Shown here piece after piece: positions 10,201 through 18,563 of a DNA stretch of 64,000 bases. The DNA lies in the NCBI RefSeq assembly GCF_019264485.1, contig NZ_JAHVAA010000002.1, positions 1 to 64,000 on the forward strand, read 5' to 3'. The DNA comes from Sediminibacterium sp. Lineage in GTDB: Bacteria > Bacteroidota > Bacteroidia > Chitinophagales > Chitinophagaceae. Numbering within the stretch: the first letter of the stretch is position 1; each line of letters begins with the position of its first letter. Under the pieces are notes generated by a model, which was not told the DNA's origin, searched no databases, and worked only from the letters and a program-made list of their open reading frames with translations. Made by a program: the position numbers and the translations under genes.

Positions 10201-12355
10201 ATGTATCATTCAGGTATCTGATGGTGTGAATACGAACAACCAAAAAATAAAAATTCAGGTAAATCCACCTATCAGCAATAATACTATTACAGCTGATCAA
10301 ATGATTTGCGCAGGTTTTTCTGCGCAACCATTACAGGGTAAAACAATAAATGGAGGGAATGGTATTTATGAATTTATCTGGGAATCAGGCAGTGATAATT
10401 CAACCTTTCAAAAAGCACCGGGGGTCTATAATAAAGAAACATATCACCCATTGAATATGCACAGCAGCAAAACATTCAGACGTATTGTATCATCGGGCGC
10501 CTGCAGCGACACTTCAGACAATGTACTTATTGAAGTACGCTCAAGTGGTTTATGGTTGGGGCAACAATCGAATAGCTGGAATATTGGCGGTAATTGGTGC
10601 GGCGGAACTATGCCTGACAGGCAGACAGATGTTTTTATTACTGAAGCTGATAGTAGAAACTTTATTGAGGTCAATGACAGTGCATTTTGTAAATCCTTAT
10701 TTATCCACCCTTCACAACTGCTTCGCATCACTGGTTCACTTTTATTTACCGGCTCATTATCCGGCTCAGCTAATATTGATGTAAGTAAGGGAGTTATAAT
10801 TTCTGGAGGAAAAGAGAAACAGTTATTGCACACAAGTATTTTCACCAATAAATCAGTTGCAGGTTTGATTGCTGCTGGCACTGAACTGGAACTTAGTGAT
10901 ACTTTATTTATTCAGGATTATTTCTCCATTCAAAAAGGAATACTGAATAGTAACGACCTGCTCTTTCTAAGCAATAAAGCAACCAATCATCCAAATGCAC
11001 CGGGTACCATTTTAAAGGGGCGAGTTTCCACAACACGGAATATTGCCGGAAGGCAAAGAGAATTATTCATACACCATCCATTTAAAAATAATCTGTCTGT
11101 TCACCTCTCACCCGACAGTAATTTTTTACAGAACAAGGGTTTTGTATTTTTTACATCAGGCTTTTCAGCAAGTGACAGCATTTACATGATAAACAGCATA
11201 CAACCCATAAACAAAAATGCTGTGTCATTTAAATGGCAATCCTTTGAAACAGGTAAAGATACTTTATGGCCAGCCGGCAGGGGAATTACATTATCAAATC
11301 CGGCTCAGCCATCCCTGAACAAAAATCCCATAACATTATTCTTTAATGGTACCGGTATAACGGGGGATACCGAAATTGAATTTCCGAATGGTGCAGACAG
11401 TAATTATTTGTTAACCGGCAATCCATACCTATCTCCCATCAATTCAAAATTTATTACAAAGAGTGATGGGATCGGAAATTATTACTGGGTATGGGATACA
11501 AGCCTTGCCACACATGGAGCCTATCGTACCAAAGCTTTTGCTGCGAATAATACGATTGTGAATTTTGAAGGTTTTATCATTAAAACAATATCAGACAGGC
11601 CATTATTTCTATCTTATTCAGAACAATCAAAACAAATTATACCCATACCCGATTCACTGGAAGACTGTATAGAAAATACTCATCAATTTGAAATAGAGTT
11701 GATAAAAGACAGCATACTTCATGATAAATTACTGATACTGGATGTTGATTCAGCCAGAACGAGATATGATGCAGCAGATGCAGAAAAAATCATGAACCCT
11801 GAATCGAATCTGTATACCTTAAGTGCAGACACTATTCCATTATCTGTTGATGCAAGATGGATGACCAACCGAACATATATTCCGTTAGGTATTCATACAA
11901 AAGTTGACGGACCATTTATATTCCGATTTTCACGGGTTTGGTTAAAGCCGGGTATTGAAATTGAACTATATGACTCCTATACAGGAAACAAAATAAAAAT
12001 TGATACCAACAAAACTTATCATTTCACCATAACAAAAGACACTGAAAGTTTTGGCAGAAACAGATTCGTCATCCGCTCACCACAAAAGCCCGATCCACCG
12101 GAGGAAGTATTGGAGCTACAACTTTATCCGGTACCTGCCACACATATATTGAATATTACGTTACAAGCAAGAGAAAAAGCAAATACACGTATACTGATTA
12201 AAAATGTAACGGGGCAGCTAATCCTGAGTCAAAACATGGGAGAACAACAGACATTTACACAACAGATTCCTGTTAGCAGTTTATTAAAAGGTCATTATAT
12301 AGCAGAAGTTCATTCAGGCAAATATGTAATAGCAAAAACATTTATCAAACTATAA
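7286..12355 (+). CDS. Large secreted multidomain protein with T9SS sorting domain
   Basis: 1689 residues. Signal peptide 1-20 (cut near YLPAQ). Residues about 25-245 form a beta-sandwich domain (GTFSLTGKGPHPLYQLPVP, ending in SDDAMAIDDFSF) that often opens Bacteroidota secreted proteins. Fibronectin/Ig-like domains follow at about 250-450. Then come several bacterial Ig-like repeats with recurring SGDSLLLQVQFTEAV, GDSLYFNVFVSEPP and AGNLLNNN (about 450-890). A large beta-rich region follows (900-1600, including LGQQSNSWNIGGNWCGG). The last about 80 residues are a type A sorting domain (LQLYPVPATHILNITLQA ... GHYIAEVHSGKYVIAKTFIKL). A role in adhesion or polymer contact is plausible but unproven. 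It stands alone between rpsL and ilvE, which are both on the other strand. Confidence 0.85.
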   Translation: MSKYVLPFILSLLAVHYLPAQLSPLPYQQPGNSLQQSFNGLPVSGTFSLTGKGPHPLYQLPVPTTGLQGWYILQIDGSQPNTNFSVSTGSATGSGVYSYGASGNANRSLGSLASGTGVYGFGLILKNETGLILNRIQIRFLATQWRKGGSGNKNTWRFGYQQGDTVRPATDTSIKDSRFDFGSIHSSTGATTLNGHQPANQVWIEDSINTIFWLPGQELLLQWTDFDETGSDDAMAIDDFSFKAFQQAGLPVISEVKTDSISARKVAVSALVNDQLSNTSVDVEIDTSFNLLTASTLQNIIPGLIAAGSRNVKVGTQINQLLPAKKYYYRFIARNQQGISYGSVEYFITKAELPVISTDSLVKLSDNSCAVFGSIRSNGGDSILERGICWALDSFPAINQNSLLIAGTDTNFHGSIFQLPSGTKIFFRTYCKNSAGIAYGNVVSWFTPTSIVSFKRNGSHISNKDTIVYQIQFKEKVEGIGPEHFQILTNSFSDARIIELREINLSWQLTIHTGNKDGSITPVFLHHNLYEPQVINTPFSANTTIIDKTGPQIHTVQLQNRPYKPGDTVVVFIDIKPEKNPIRMVSGNLQGYPLQQLHKLNDSNWKAFCVIKNSGQEISAEEDIEATIVLSDEAGNQNNIVSFIIKQNNDAIDLTRPAIERIFIPSKSLLKSGDSLLLQVQFTEAVILDSLYGSPLLSVTIGTRIRNPFLYQISPKNVFTFCYIIQPDELDMDGIRIASSITLNNAIITDRAGNLLNNNIPNAGVFSNFRVDAVAPVITTVTTPIARTYGIGDSLYFNVFVSEPPVIHTTTQFPKLEITVGNTLYHPIYLSGSNNPLRFYWVVQKGISDKNGLSISNLLINSEGITDSSGNKIEPVLKNIGSLSNVFIDGILPVFKDSIAIVQVCINGETSLSDALKIDSAEAGETLSWTILSAPLNGSIQGLPFSTKWVNGNQLTAVISYTPTLITSGFDECIIQVSDGVNTNNQKIKIQVNPPISNNTITADQMICAGFSAQPLQGKTINGGNGIYEFIWESGSDNSTFQKAPGVYNKETYHPLNMHSSKTFRRIVSSGACSDTSDNVLIEVRSSGLWLGQQSNSWNIGGNWCGGTMPDRQTDVFITEADSRNFIEVNDSAFCKSLFIHPSQLLRITGSLLFTGSLSGSANIDVSKGVIISGGKEKQLLHTSIFTNKSVAGLIAAGTELELSDTLFIQDYFSIQKGILNSNDLLFLSNKATNHPNAPGTILKGRVSTTRNIAGRQRELFIHHPFKNNLSVHLSPDSNFLQNKGFVFFTSGFSASDSIYMINSIQPINKNAVSFKWQSFETGKDTLWPAGRGITLSNPAQPSLNKNPITLFFNGTGITGDTEIEFPNGADSNYLLTGNPYLSPINSKFITKSDGIGNYYWVWDTSLATHGAYRTKAFAANNTIVNFEGFIIKTISDRPLFLSYSEQSKQIIPIPDSLEDCIENTHQFEIELIKDSILHDKLLILDVDSARTRYDAADAEKIMNPESNLYTLSADTIPLSVDARWMTNRTYIPLGIHTKVDGPFIFRFSRVWLKPGIEIELYDSYTGNKIKIDTNKTYHFTITKDTESFGRNRFVIRSPQKPDPPEEVLELQLYPVPATHILNITLQAREKANTRILIKNVTGQLILSQNMGEQQTFTQQIPVSSLLKGHYIAEVHSGKYVIAKTFIKL

Positions 12356-12384
12356 AAAAAATGGCTCACAAAAAAGTGAGCCAT
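12354..12384 (-). terminator. Terminator between the T9SS protein gene and ilvE
   Basis: A perfect 9-bp stem ATGGCTCAC/GTGAGCCAT (12361-12369/12376-12384) has a six-base A/T loop. On the minus strand it is followed by seven T residues, so it terminates ilvE. It may also stop plus-strand transcripts, but the plus-side tail is weak. Confidence 0.8.
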
Positions 12385-12405
12385 TCATTATAAAATGATA
12401 TCATG

Positions 12406-13470
12406 TTATACTTTAAACATCCAGCCGTGTGTATCAGCAGCCCTTCCTTCACGGATATCTGTAAGTCTGGTTTTTAATTCAGGCGCTATTTTCCATTGAT
12501 CAGTATCGAAATGCATTACATAATCCTTGTAACGAAGTTCTTTGATCAGTGAAATTGTTGCAGCTGTTCCTGTTCCAAATACTTCATACAAAATTCCGGC
12601 ACGGTGTGCATCCATCAGGTCTTCTATACTGATCTTTTTTTCAACTACCTCAAGGCCCATGTCTTTCAGCACTTCCATGGCGCTGTCTCTCGTAACACCT
12701 GCCAGAATAGTCCCTTCTTCGAGTGAAGGGGTTACAGCAGTATTTCCAATGATAAAGAACACATTCATGGTTCCAACTTCCTGCAGGTAGCGATGTTCAA
12801 ATGCATCGGTCCAGAGAACCTGATCGTAACCAGCTTTCTTAGCCTCTGCTGTTGCCAACATACTTGCACCATAGTTACCTGCATTTTTAGAGAACCCTAC
12901 TCCACCCGGAGCCGCACGTGTATACTTCTCTTCCACATAAATTTTCATGGGTGCAGTATAATATGGACCAGTGGGACTTAATATAATCATGAATTTATAA
13001 GTCTCAGAAGGTTTAACACCAATCACCGGATCTGATGAAAACATAAAAGGACGGATATACAACGAATGGTCTTTCATAGAAGGAACCCAGTTCTTATCTA
13101 TCTCAATCAGCATACGCATACCTTCCATAAAAATTTCTTCCGGAACGGTTGGCATCTGCATACGTTCTGCAGAAATATTGAAACGTTTAAAATTATCCTG
13201 TGGGCGAAATATGGCCACATTGCCATCCTGATCCTTATATGCTTTAATGCCCTCAAAAATAGCCTGACCATAATGCAGTGCAGCAACAGAAGGTTCCATC
13301 AATAATGGCTGGTAAGGTTTGATTTCTACATTTTTCCACTCCCCATTTTCATAATCAGCCTCCAGCATATGATCTGTAAAATATTTTCCAAAAGGAATAT
13401 TTTCCAATGTCATTTCGAGTAACTTACTGGTCTCAACTTTCGTGATGTTTATGTCTAGTGCTGCTGTCAT
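12406..13470 (-). CDS. ilvE: Branched-chain amino acid aminotransferase
   Basis: 354 residues, class IV PLP aminotransferase of the eukaryote-like (type II) BCAT subfamily. Motifs seen: LHYGQAIFEGIKAY (65-78), RPxxNFKRFNISAERM (89-104), GGVGFSKNAGNYGASM with the PLP lysine at 195, VLWTDAFEH, YLQEVGTMNVFF and the FGTGTAATISL phosphate-binding turn. It catalyses the last step of Leu, Ile and Val synthesis and the first of their breakdown, with 2-oxoglutarate/glutamate as partner. It is a single-gene unit ending at the terminator at 12354-12384, divergent from the 13537 operon with 66 bases between starts. Confidence 0.96.
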   Translation of the reverse strand: MTAALDINITKVETSKLLEMTLENIPFGKYFTDHMLEADYENGEWKNVEIKPYQPLLMEPSVAALHYGQAIFEGIKAYKDQDGNVAIFRPQDNFKRFNISAERMQMPTVPEEIFMEGMRMLIEIDKNWVPSMKDHSLYIRPFMFSSDPVIGVKPSETYKFMIILSPTGPYYTAPMKIYVEEKYTRAAPGGVGFSKNAGNYGASMLATAEAKKAGYDQVLWTDAFEHRYLQEVGTMNVFFIIGNTAVTPSLEEGTILAGVTRDSAMEVLKDMGLEVVEKKISIEDLMDAHRAGILYEVFGTGTAATISLIKELRYKDYVMHFDTDQWKIAPELKTRLTDIREGRAADTHGWMFKV

Positions 13471-13536
13471 AGTTCTATATTTGGCGCAAAGAAACGAAAA
13501 AAATAAAAACTAACAACTGTTAATATTTCACATTGT

Positions 13537-14067
13537 ATGAACCCTCCCAACATTCAGCTGCCCGATTTTGTGCTCTCCGACCTTTACAAGTCGCAGTTGG
13601 TGGTAATTGGTGAATCAACAATTGAGAGCAATTTACCCAAAAAAAAGCAGTTGGAGACCCCTGTAAAACCAGAATTTCTGGGTGATAACAGGAAAAATAT
13701 ATGTATTCTGGTAAAAGAACCCGAGGCCGTGTATTTAAACGACAATTCTTTGCAATTTCTATCTGCAATACTTGCCGCCTGCAAGCTTAACCTGGGGGAT
13801 GTGGCAATTGTTAATTTTTTAAATAACCCTTCTGATTTTTCCGCATTAAAGTCATGGCTACAGCCCAGGTTTATGATGGCATTTGATATTCCACCAGCTT
13901 CATTAGAGCTTCCGTTCGACTTACCCAATTACCAGGTACAGGCTTACGATCAATGCTCCTTCTTATTTGCACCATCACTTAACCTGATGACCGCTGATTC
14001 CAGAGAAGCCAAACTGGAGAAAAGCAAACTATGGCTTAGTCTTAAAAATATGTTCAATATATCATGA
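13537..14067 (+). CDS. Conserved-looking protein of unknown function
   Basis: 176 residues, soluble, no signal peptide or membrane segment. Recognisable blocks are NICILVKEPEAVYLND (about 54-69), FLSAILAACKLNLGDVAIVN (74-93), RFMMAFDIPPASLELPF and SFLFAPSLNLM, ending in KSKLWLSLKNMFNIS. The alternation of hydrophobic strands and helices suggests an alpha/beta fold, but I do not recognise the family and assign no function. It is the first gene of a plus-strand unit. Its stop overlaps the rdgB start by 4 bases (ATGA), so the two are probably translated together and may act in nucleotide or replication housekeeping. Confidence 0.6.
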   Translation: MNPPNIQLPDFVLSDLYKSQLVVIGESTIESNLPKKKQLETPVKPEFLGDNRKNICILVKEPEAVYLNDNSLQFLSAILAACKLNLGDVAIVNFLNNPSDFSALKSWLQPRFMMAFDIPPASLELPFDLPNYQVQAYDQCSFLFAPSLNLMTADSREAKLEKSKLWLSLKNMFNIS

Positions 14068-14663
14068 ACAAACCAACCCTCATATTCGCAACCAATAACC
14101 AACATAAGGTTGATGAAATCAGCAGTGTTATCGGTAATCAGGTACAGGTGATTACTTTAAAGGATGCGGGTATTGATATTGATATACCAGAACCCCACCC
14201 GACACTGGAGGCCAATGCTTCTGAGAAATCTACTACCATTCATCGCCTTACCGGAAAAAATGTATTCAGTGAAGATACCGGGCTGGAAGTAATGGCATTG
14301 AATGGAGAGCCTGGCGTAAAAAGTGCGAGGTATGCAGGAGAACAAAAAGATTTTCAGGCCAATATCGATAAATTATTATCGCATTTACAAAATACACCTG
14401 ACCGCTCAGCGCAATTCAGAACCGTTGTTTCGCTGATATGGAACGATAAAGAATACCAGTTTGAAGGCATTTGCAAAGGAACTATCACTACTACTGCATC
14501 TGGTAACAGTGGTTTTGGCTATGATCCGGTTTTTATACCTGATGGTGCTTCCATAAGCTTTGCAGCAATGACTATGGAAGAAAAAAACCAATACAGCCAT
14601 CGCAAAAAAGCCATTGTACAACTGGTCGATTTTTTAAACCAACTGACAGATGAACCGAATTAA
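14064..14663 (+). CDS. rdgB: Non-canonical purine NTP pyrophosphatase (HAM1/RdgB)
   Basis: 199 residues. Family motifs appear in order: FATNNQHKVDEI (8-19), TLEANASEKS (about 49-58), FSEDTGLEV (about 69-77), GVKSARYAGE, GNSGFGYDPVFIP and SHRKKAI near the C-terminus. It hydrolyses dITP, ITP and XTP to monophosphates, keeping deaminated purines out of DNA and RNA. It overlaps the upstream unknown gene by 4 bases and the downstream thioesterase gene by 14, so it is embedded in an operon. Confidence 0.95.
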   Translation: MNKPTLIFATNNQHKVDEISSVIGNQVQVITLKDAGIDIDIPEPHPTLEANASEKSTTIHRLTGKNVFSEDTGLEVMALNGEPGVKSARYAGEQKDFQANIDKLLSHLQNTPDRSAQFRTVVSLIWNDKEYQFEGICKGTITTTASGNSGFGYDPVFIPDGASISFAAMTMEEKNQYSHRKKAIVQLVDFLNQLTDEPN

Positions 14664-15084
14664 AATAAACCTTCCCGACAGTTTTCACTTTTCAACAGAA
14701 CTGGTAATACGTATCACCGATCTGAACTATGGTGGCCATGTAGGCAATGACGTGTTTTTATCATTGATACACGAGGCACGTGAGCAATACCTGCTCTCTT
14801 TCGGATACAAAGAACTTTCTTTTGAAGGTGTGGGACTTATTATGGCTGATGTGGCGCTTGAATATAAAAAAGAACTATCCCACAGAGACCGGATACGTAT
14901 TTCTGTAGCAGCCGCCGATCTTGATAAACTTGGCTTTGACCTTTTTTATAAAATAGAAATGGAAACAGCTGAAGGCTGGGTACTGGCCGCTAAAGCCAAA
15001 ACGGGTATGATCTGTTTTGATTATACAAACCGAAAAAAAGTAAGTATCCCTGAAAAAGCAGCAGCAAAATTGACAAGTCAATAA
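14650..15084 (+). CDS. Hot-dog acyl-CoA thioesterase (4-HBT/FadM type)
   Basis: 144 residues. The segment TDLNYGGHVGNDVFLSLIHEAREQ fits the single-domain thioesterase pattern: Asp24 precedes the helix and HVGN corresponds to HVNN of the family. The later strands ALEYKKELSHRDRIRI and DLFYKIEM complete one hot-dog fold. The likely reaction is hydrolysis of acyl- or aryl-CoA in the cytoplasm; the substrate cannot be read from sequence. It overlaps rdgB by 14 bases and is 11 bases before the beta-glucosidase gene. Confidence 0.8.
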   Translation: MNRIKINLPDSFHFSTELVIRITDLNYGGHVGNDVFLSLIHEAREQYLLSFGYKELSFEGVGLIMADVALEYKKELSHRDRIRISVAAADLDKLGFDLFYKIEMETAEGWVLAAKAKTGMICFDYTNRKKVSIPEKAAAKLTSQ

Positions 15085-15095
15085 GTAACCGGACC

Positions 15096-17780
15096 ATGAA
15101 GCAACAAAACTGTTTTTCTTTTTTTCTTGTACTTGCAGCGTTCACCAGTTTTGGCATCAACAGTATTGCACAAGATTTACCTGCTTATAAAAATAAAAAT
15201 CTCCCTATAGCAGAAAGGGTAAAAGATCTTTTATCGAGGATGACAGCGGAAGAAAAATTTTTTCAGTTGTTTATGATTCCCGGTGAGATTAAAAAAGGGG
15301 AAGAAGAAAAATACAGACATGGTTTATTTGGTTTTCAGGTAAGTGCCGGATCATTGAATGGTAATGCAGCACAACAAATACTGCAATACAATACCAGAGA
15401 AAATGCACTGAGTCTTGCCAGAAAGATTAATACCCTTCAACGGTATTTTGTAGAACAAACCAGACTGGGTATTCCAATCATACCTTTTGACGAAGCATTA
15501 CATGGATTGGTTCGCGAAGGAGCCACCGTTTTCCCTCAGAGTATCGGACTGGCTGCTTCCTGGAACACGAATCTGATGGAACAGGTGTCGAATGCCATTG
15601 CGAAAGAAGCATCAGCGAGAGGTATCAGGCAGGTATTATCACCCGTTATCAATATTGCTTCAGATGTTCGTTGGGGGCGTACAGAAGAAACCTATGGAGA
15701 AGACCCCTTCCTCAGTGCTAAAATGGGTGTAGCATTCATCAAATCATTTGAACAGAAAAATATCATTACCACCCCCAAACATTTTATTGCCAATGTAGGC
15801 GATGGTGGCCGCGACAGTTACCCTGTATTTTTTAATGAAAGATTGTTCCAGGAAATTCACTACCCACCCTTTATTGAAGCCATTCAAAAAGCGGGTGCCA
15901 GATCAATCATGACTTCTTATAATGCAGTTGACGGAAGTCCGGCCACTGCTCATAAAAAACTGCTTACAGAAACACTGAAAAAACAATGGGGTTTTACAGG
16001 TTTTGTTATTTCTGATGCCAGTGCCGTAGGTGGCGCCAACGTTCTACATTATACTGCCAAAGATTATGCTGATGCGGGTAAACAATCTATCAGTAATGGT
16101 CTGGATGTAATTTTTCAGACACAGATTGATCATTATAAACTTTTTATTCCGCCATTTCTTGACGGCAGTATAGAACAGGAAAGAATAAATGATGCAGTTT
16201 CAAGGGTTTTAACTGCAAAATTTGAACTGGGTTTATTTGAACAGCCATATGTCGATGAAAAACTGGCTGCAGATAGGAGTTATAAAAATACCCACCAAGA
16301 ACTGGCTAAACAGGCTGCATTGGAATCAATTGTATTATTACAAAATAGAAAGAATGCACTGCCTCTTTCAAAAAATATTCGTTCCATTACATTGGTAGGT
16401 GCAGATGCCAAAGAAGCAAGACTGGGTGGATACAGTGGCGCAGGCAATGAAAAAATAAATATTCTGGAAGGACTTCAATCATTACTACCTCAAACAAAAA
16501 TCAGGTATACTGAGGGTGTTCCAAGACAAACAAAATCTTTTACCATAGTTCCGGAAAAAGTGTTTTCATATACGGAAGGCAATCAAAAAATTAATGGTTT
16601 GAAAGGATCGTACTATAAAAGTATTGACTTGTCTGGTACTCCGGTTTTACAACGCACCGATAAAACCATCGATTTTCACTGGACTTTATATGGTCCTGAT
16701 GAAAAATTACCAAATGATTTCTACAGCATCCGATGGACAGGTATTCTGCATGCGCCGGAAAGTGGAAGCTTTAATATAGGATTAGAAGGGAATGATGGTT
16801 TTCGCTTTTATCTGAATGATCAGCTTATTATTGACCAGTGGGAAAAACAGAGTTATCATATAAGAACGGTCCCTGTTCAATTGCAAAAAGACAAAGACTA
16901 TGCAATACGTATTGAGTTTAAAGAAACCAATGGCAATGCCCATGTTCAATTAATATGGGATCTGGGGGTAAAAGACGATCATAATGTCTCCATACAACAA
17001 GCTGTGGCAATGGCTAAAGAAACAGACGCCGTGATTGTTGTTGCTGGTATTGAAGAAGGCGAATTCAGAGACCGCGCCTCTTTACAGTTACCGGGCTTAC
17101 AGGAACAACTCATACAGGAGTTGGCCAAAACCGGAAAGAAAATAATTGTTGTTTTAATTGGTGGTAGTGCAGTTACCATGACCAACTGGATTGATCAGGT
17201 TGATGCAATAATAGAAGCCTGGTACCCGGGAGAACAGGGTGGTCATGCTGTTGCCCGTGTATTAACGGGCGATTATAATCCATCGGGTAAATTACCCATC
17301 ACCTTCCCGCTGTCTGAAGCACAGCTACCATTGGTTTATAACCACGCCCCTACAGGACGTGGGGATGATTATAATAACCTCACGGGTCTTCCCCTCTTTC
17401 CTTTTGGATTTGGGTTAAGCTATACCAGTTTTCAGTTCTCTGATCTTGTGATTGATAAGCCCGTTTTGAAAAAAGGAGACAGCACATTGATCAATCTTAC
17501 TGTAACAAATACAGGTATAAGAGATGGGGATGAAGTAGTGCAGTTGTATATCAGGGATTTATTATCATCTGTTTCCCAACCCGTGATGCAGTTAAAAGGC
17601 TTTGAACGTATTCACCTGAAAGCAGGTGAAAGCAGGAAAATAAGTTTTAAAATATTACCTGAACATCTTTCTTTATTTGATACAGATATGAATAAAGTAA
17701 TCGAACCGGGCGATTTCAGGTTGATGATTGGTTCATCATCAAGAGACATTAAACTCAAAGGAACCCTTATTATTCAATAA
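15096..17780 (+). CDS. Glycoside hydrolase family 3 beta-glucosidase with PA14 domain
   Basis: 894 residues. Signal peptide 1-26 (ends NSIAQ). The GH3 N-terminal barrel includes RLGIPIIPFDEALHG, VFPQSIGLAASWN, RWGRTEETYGEDPFL and TPKHFIAN. The nucleophile is Asp307 in GFVISDASAV, where most relatives read SDW. The GH3 C-terminal domain contains SIVLLQNRKNALPL. An inserted PA14 carbohydrate-binding domain lies at about 500-630 (GLKGSYYKS ... FRFYLNDQLIIDQW). The GEFRDRASLQLPG stretch, PFGFGLSYTSF and a fibronectin-III-like C-terminus follow. It probably works in the periplasm on oligosaccharides. It is the last gene of the plus-strand unit, with no SusCD partner in the window. Confidence 0.93.
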   Translation: MKQQNCFSFFLVLAAFTSFGINSIAQDLPAYKNKNLPIAERVKDLLSRMTAEEKFFQLFMIPGEIKKGEEEKYRHGLFGFQVSAGSLNGNAAQQILQYNTRENALSLARKINTLQRYFVEQTRLGIPIIPFDEALHGLVREGATVFPQSIGLAASWNTNLMEQVSNAIAKEASARGIRQVLSPVINIASDVRWGRTEETYGEDPFLSAKMGVAFIKSFEQKNIITTPKHFIANVGDGGRDSYPVFFNERLFQEIHYPPFIEAIQKAGARSIMTSYNAVDGSPATAHKKLLTETLKKQWGFTGFVISDASAVGGANVLHYTAKDYADAGKQSISNGLDVIFQTQIDHYKLFIPPFLDGSIEQERINDAVSRVLTAKFELGLFEQPYVDEKLAADRSYKNTHQELAKQAALESIVLLQNRKNALPLSKNIRSITLVGADAKEARLGGYSGAGNEKINILEGLQSLLPQTKIRYTEGVPRQTKSFTIVPEKVFSYTEGNQKINGLKGSYYKSIDLSGTPVLQRTDKTIDFHWTLYGPDEKLPNDFYSIRWTGILHAPESGSFNIGLEGNDGFRFYLNDQLIIDQWEKQSYHIRTVPVQLQKDKDYAIRIEFKETNGNAHVQLIWDLGVKDDHNVSIQQAVAMAKETDAVIVVAGIEEGEFRDRASLQLPGLQEQLIQELAKTGKKIIVVLIGGSAVTMTNWIDQVDAIIEAWYPGEQGGHAVARVLTGDYNPSGKLPITFPLSEAQLPLVYNHAPTGRGDDYNNLTGLPLFPFGFGLSYTSFQFSDLVIDKPVLKKGDSTLINLTVTNTGIRDGDEVVQLYIRDLLSSVSQPVMQLKGFERIHLKAGESRKISFKILPEHLSLFDTDMNKVIEPGDFRLMIGSSSRDIKLKGTLIIQ

Positions 17781-17824
17781 TTAATATTCAACTTCGAAAT
17801 TCAAAATTGGATATTCGATATTCA
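17781..17824. repeat. ATTC-word repeat between convergent genes
   Basis: The 44-base gap between the GH3 gene and aroE is made of short A/T words (ATTCAACTTCGAAATTC, ATATTCGATATTCAT). It resembles the other word-built intergenic elements of this window but forms no long perfect palindrome. No U-tract terminator is visible. Confidence 0.35.
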
Positions 17825-18562
17825 TCATTCCCTTTCGTTCCAGATACGCCAGCTCTCTTCTGCCTGTATTACCAGCATTTCGGCCCCATTTTGTATGCTG
17901 GCACCAGTGGCTTTTGCTTTTTGCAGAAACAATGTTTCAGCTGGATTATAAATAAGGTCGAAACAGTGATGCTGCTCGTTGATCCATTGAAATGGAATAG
18001 GAGGATATTGATCAACTAAAGGCGACATACCCAATGGTGTGGTATTGATGACAAGTGTATGGTTTCTCATTAGGTCTTCATCGAGATCATCATAAGCTAA
18101 TGATGTAGCCGACTTTGTTCTTGATACATACTGAAATGGAATTTCTCTTTGCCTGAATACATATGCCACTGCAGCAGCTGCTCCACCGGTTCCCAATACC
18201 AAGGCACGTTGATGATGTGCTTTCAGGTAAGGCAGCAAAGACTGTTCAAAGCCTACTACATCGGTATTATGCCCAACAAGTCTGCCATTTTCTATTTTCA
18301 CACAATTACAGGCACCCATTTCCTCTACAACGGGAGAAGCTGATGACAAAAATGCCAATACCTCCTTTTTGTAAGGAATGGTTACATTGAAACCACATAG
18401 ATCATGCTGTTGTTCGAGAATATTTTTTAACTGATCAATCTGCGCAATTGAATAATTCTCATATACCACACCCTCAATTGATTCTTTTGCAAATTTTTCT
18501 GTGAAATACCGTTGCGAAAAGGAATGACTGAGTGGATAACCGATGAGGCCGTAGCGTTTCAT
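17825..18562 (-). CDS. aroE: Shikimate 5-dehydrogenase
   Basis: 245 residues from the ATG at 18562, which gives MKRYGLIGYPLSHSFSQ. A longer frame from 18658 would read into the upstream gene and is not supported. Shikimate-binding Ser12/Ser14, catalytic Lys65 (NVTIPYKKE) and Asp101 (HNTDVVGF), the GTGGAAAA nucleotide loop (about 122-130), NTTPLGM and the C-terminal NGAEMLVIQAEESW are all present. It reduces 3-dehydroshikimate with NADPH in aromatic amino acid synthesis. The start lies one base after the stop of the phosphosulfolactate-synthase-like gene, so the two are in one operon and probably translationally coupled. Confidence 0.95.
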   Translation of the reverse strand: MKRYGLIGYPLSHSFSQRYFTEKFAKESIEGVVYENYSIAQIDQLKNILEQQHDLCGFNVTIPYKKEVLAFLSSASPVVEEMGACNCVKIENGRLVGHNTDVVGFEQSLLPYLKAHHQRALVLGTGGAAAAVAYVFRQREIPFQYVSRTKSATSLAYDDLDEDLMRNHTLVINTTPLGMSPLVDQYPPIPFQWINEQHHCFDLIYNPAETLFLQKAKATGASIQNGAEMLVIQAEESWRIWNERE

Positions 18563-18563
18563 C

